This document shows, piece by piece, positions 63,559-64,000 of a stretch of DNA of 64,000 nt (position 1 is its first letter; every line of letters begins with the position of its first letter). Source of the DNA: Clostridiales bacterium (GTDB lineage: Bacteria > Bacillota > Clostridia > Lachnospirales > Lachnospiraceae); contig JAAYNV010000038.1 of the NCBI GenBank assembly GCA_012520645.1, positions 148,409 through 212,408 on the forward strand, read 5' to 3'. The position numbers and the translations under genes are program-made. Below the pieces are notes generated by a model. It was not told the DNA's origin and did no database searches. It saw only the letters and a list, made by a program, of their open reading frames with translations.

Positions 63559-64000
63559 CTATAATATGACTTTCTGAAACACTTCGTCTTTGTCATCCTG
63601 TTCTATACACAGATATCGAATCGTGATCTGGTAGGACGAGTGGTTGAAAATACTCATCAGCATAACCGGTGGGATTCCCTGTTTCCATGCGTGATATCCA
63701 AAGGTTTTGCGCAGGGAATGACAACTGATATGTCCTTCAATCCCGGCATGATCCGCCGCCTCCCGTATAATGCGGAATGCTTGAAATCTGCTGAGTGCCA
63801 TGCCCTTATGCTTTTTACTTTGAAACAGGAAGTCCGTTTCTGTCATCTGTGGATTTTCCTTTCGAAACGCCTCCAGTTTCATCTTAATTGCATGATTGAC
63901 TGCAATGATATTCATCTTTCCCGTTTTTTGTTCCTGTACCCGGATATGCTTACGGATCTTCTTCTTTTCATAATCATATACATCTCCCCACCGTAGTTCC
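63559..64000 (-). CDS. Tyrosine recombinase/integrase, C-terminal part (5' end outside the window)
   Basis: The frame is open to the window edge (147 codons). It contains, in order, ELRWGDVYDYEKKKIRKHIRVQEQKTGK (beta-sheet region after the first catalytic Arg, which lies outside), HSLRKTFGYH (the H-x-x-R box), FNHSS (in place of the usual LGH, keeping the His) and the nucleophile Tyr in TIRYLCIE. So the catalytic part seen is intact. Whether it is a phage, ICE or chromosomal integrase cannot be judged from here. A shorter start at ATG 63915 would remove conserved sequence and is not credible. Confidence 0.88.
   Translation of the reverse strand, partial: ELRWGDVYDYEKKKIRKHIRVQEQKTGKMNIIAVNHAIKMKLEAFRKENPQMTETDFLFQSKKHKGMALSRFQAFRIIREAADHAGIEGHISCHSLRKTFGYHAWKQGIPPVMLMSIFNHSSYQITIRYLCIEQDDKDEVFQKVIL

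Overview
The window is a chromosomal segment of a motile, Gram-positive, low/mid-GC anaerobe, most likely a member of the Lachnospiraceae (Roseburia/Agathobacter-like). The evidence is the mbl-flhO-flhP rod block, the hrcA-grpE-dnaK-dnaJ-prmA-rsmE order, the ireB-ruvX-DUF1292-fur-rnj operon, a type III glutamine synthetase, a DUF6465 protein, and a sucrose ABC transporter with sucrose phosphorylase. The family-level placement is inferred from gene content and protein style, not from a marker-gene search. Nearly every gene lies on the minus strand. The one clear exception is a small HPr-like gene at 44416-44646. No rRNA, CRISPR array or insertion sequence was seen.

Layout, left to right; transcription is mostly right to left. 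1-4725: a partial polytopic membrane protein, a small membrane protein, YvyF-like, ComFC-like and RecD2. 4796-7858: mbl followed by the flagellar rod genes flhO, flhP and a FlgJ-like rod-binding protein. 8120-13014: uvrB-uvrA behind a LexA-like box. 13182-17391: an AT-rich orphan lipoprotein gene, a MerR/TipAS regulator and a chemoreceptor. 17454-24972: a sucrose/fructo-oligosaccharide operon with solute-binding lipoprotein, two permeases, sucrose phosphorylase, a GH32 enzyme and a LacI repressor; it has a strong promoter overlapped by a LacI-type operator. 25281-30533: a CdaR-like regulator, ftsE, ftsX, an M23 coiled-coil hydrolase and a CtpB-type protease.

30656-36651: a divergent TagA/WecG-like protein, a CPBP protease, an HPr-like protein without the active-site His, cvfB with an acyl-ACP thioesterase, tRNA-Gln(CTG), and glnN behind a long leader containing an intrinsic terminator. 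37002-42835: a nine-gene operon (ireB, ruvX, DUF1292, fur-type, rnj, ylbF, a truncated MltG-like protein, trmR, U32/TrhP-like). 42937-46029: mtaB, the second HPr-like gene (plus strand) and thiI. 46042-54072: the heat-shock operon running on into prmA, rsmE, cysteine desulfurase and thiI, headed by a perfect CIRCE element.

54289-63174: a histone-H1-like DUF6465 protein, then a phosphate block (pstS-pstC-pstA-pstB-phoU-Na/Pi transporter-phoB-phoR) with 11-bp-period Pho-box-like repeats upstream of both pstS and the Na/Pi transporter. 63559-64000: the C-terminal part of a tyrosine recombinase that runs off the window.

Several tRNA-modification genes cluster here: mtaB, thiI with its cysteine desulfurase, and trmR with its U32 partner. 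The points most worth a second look are the glnN attenuator, the two His-less HPr homologues, the paired Pho boxes, a possible very short transcript upstream of pstS, the catalytic-domain-less MltG-like protein, and the thioesterase gene that has no room for its own promoter behind the tRNA terminator.
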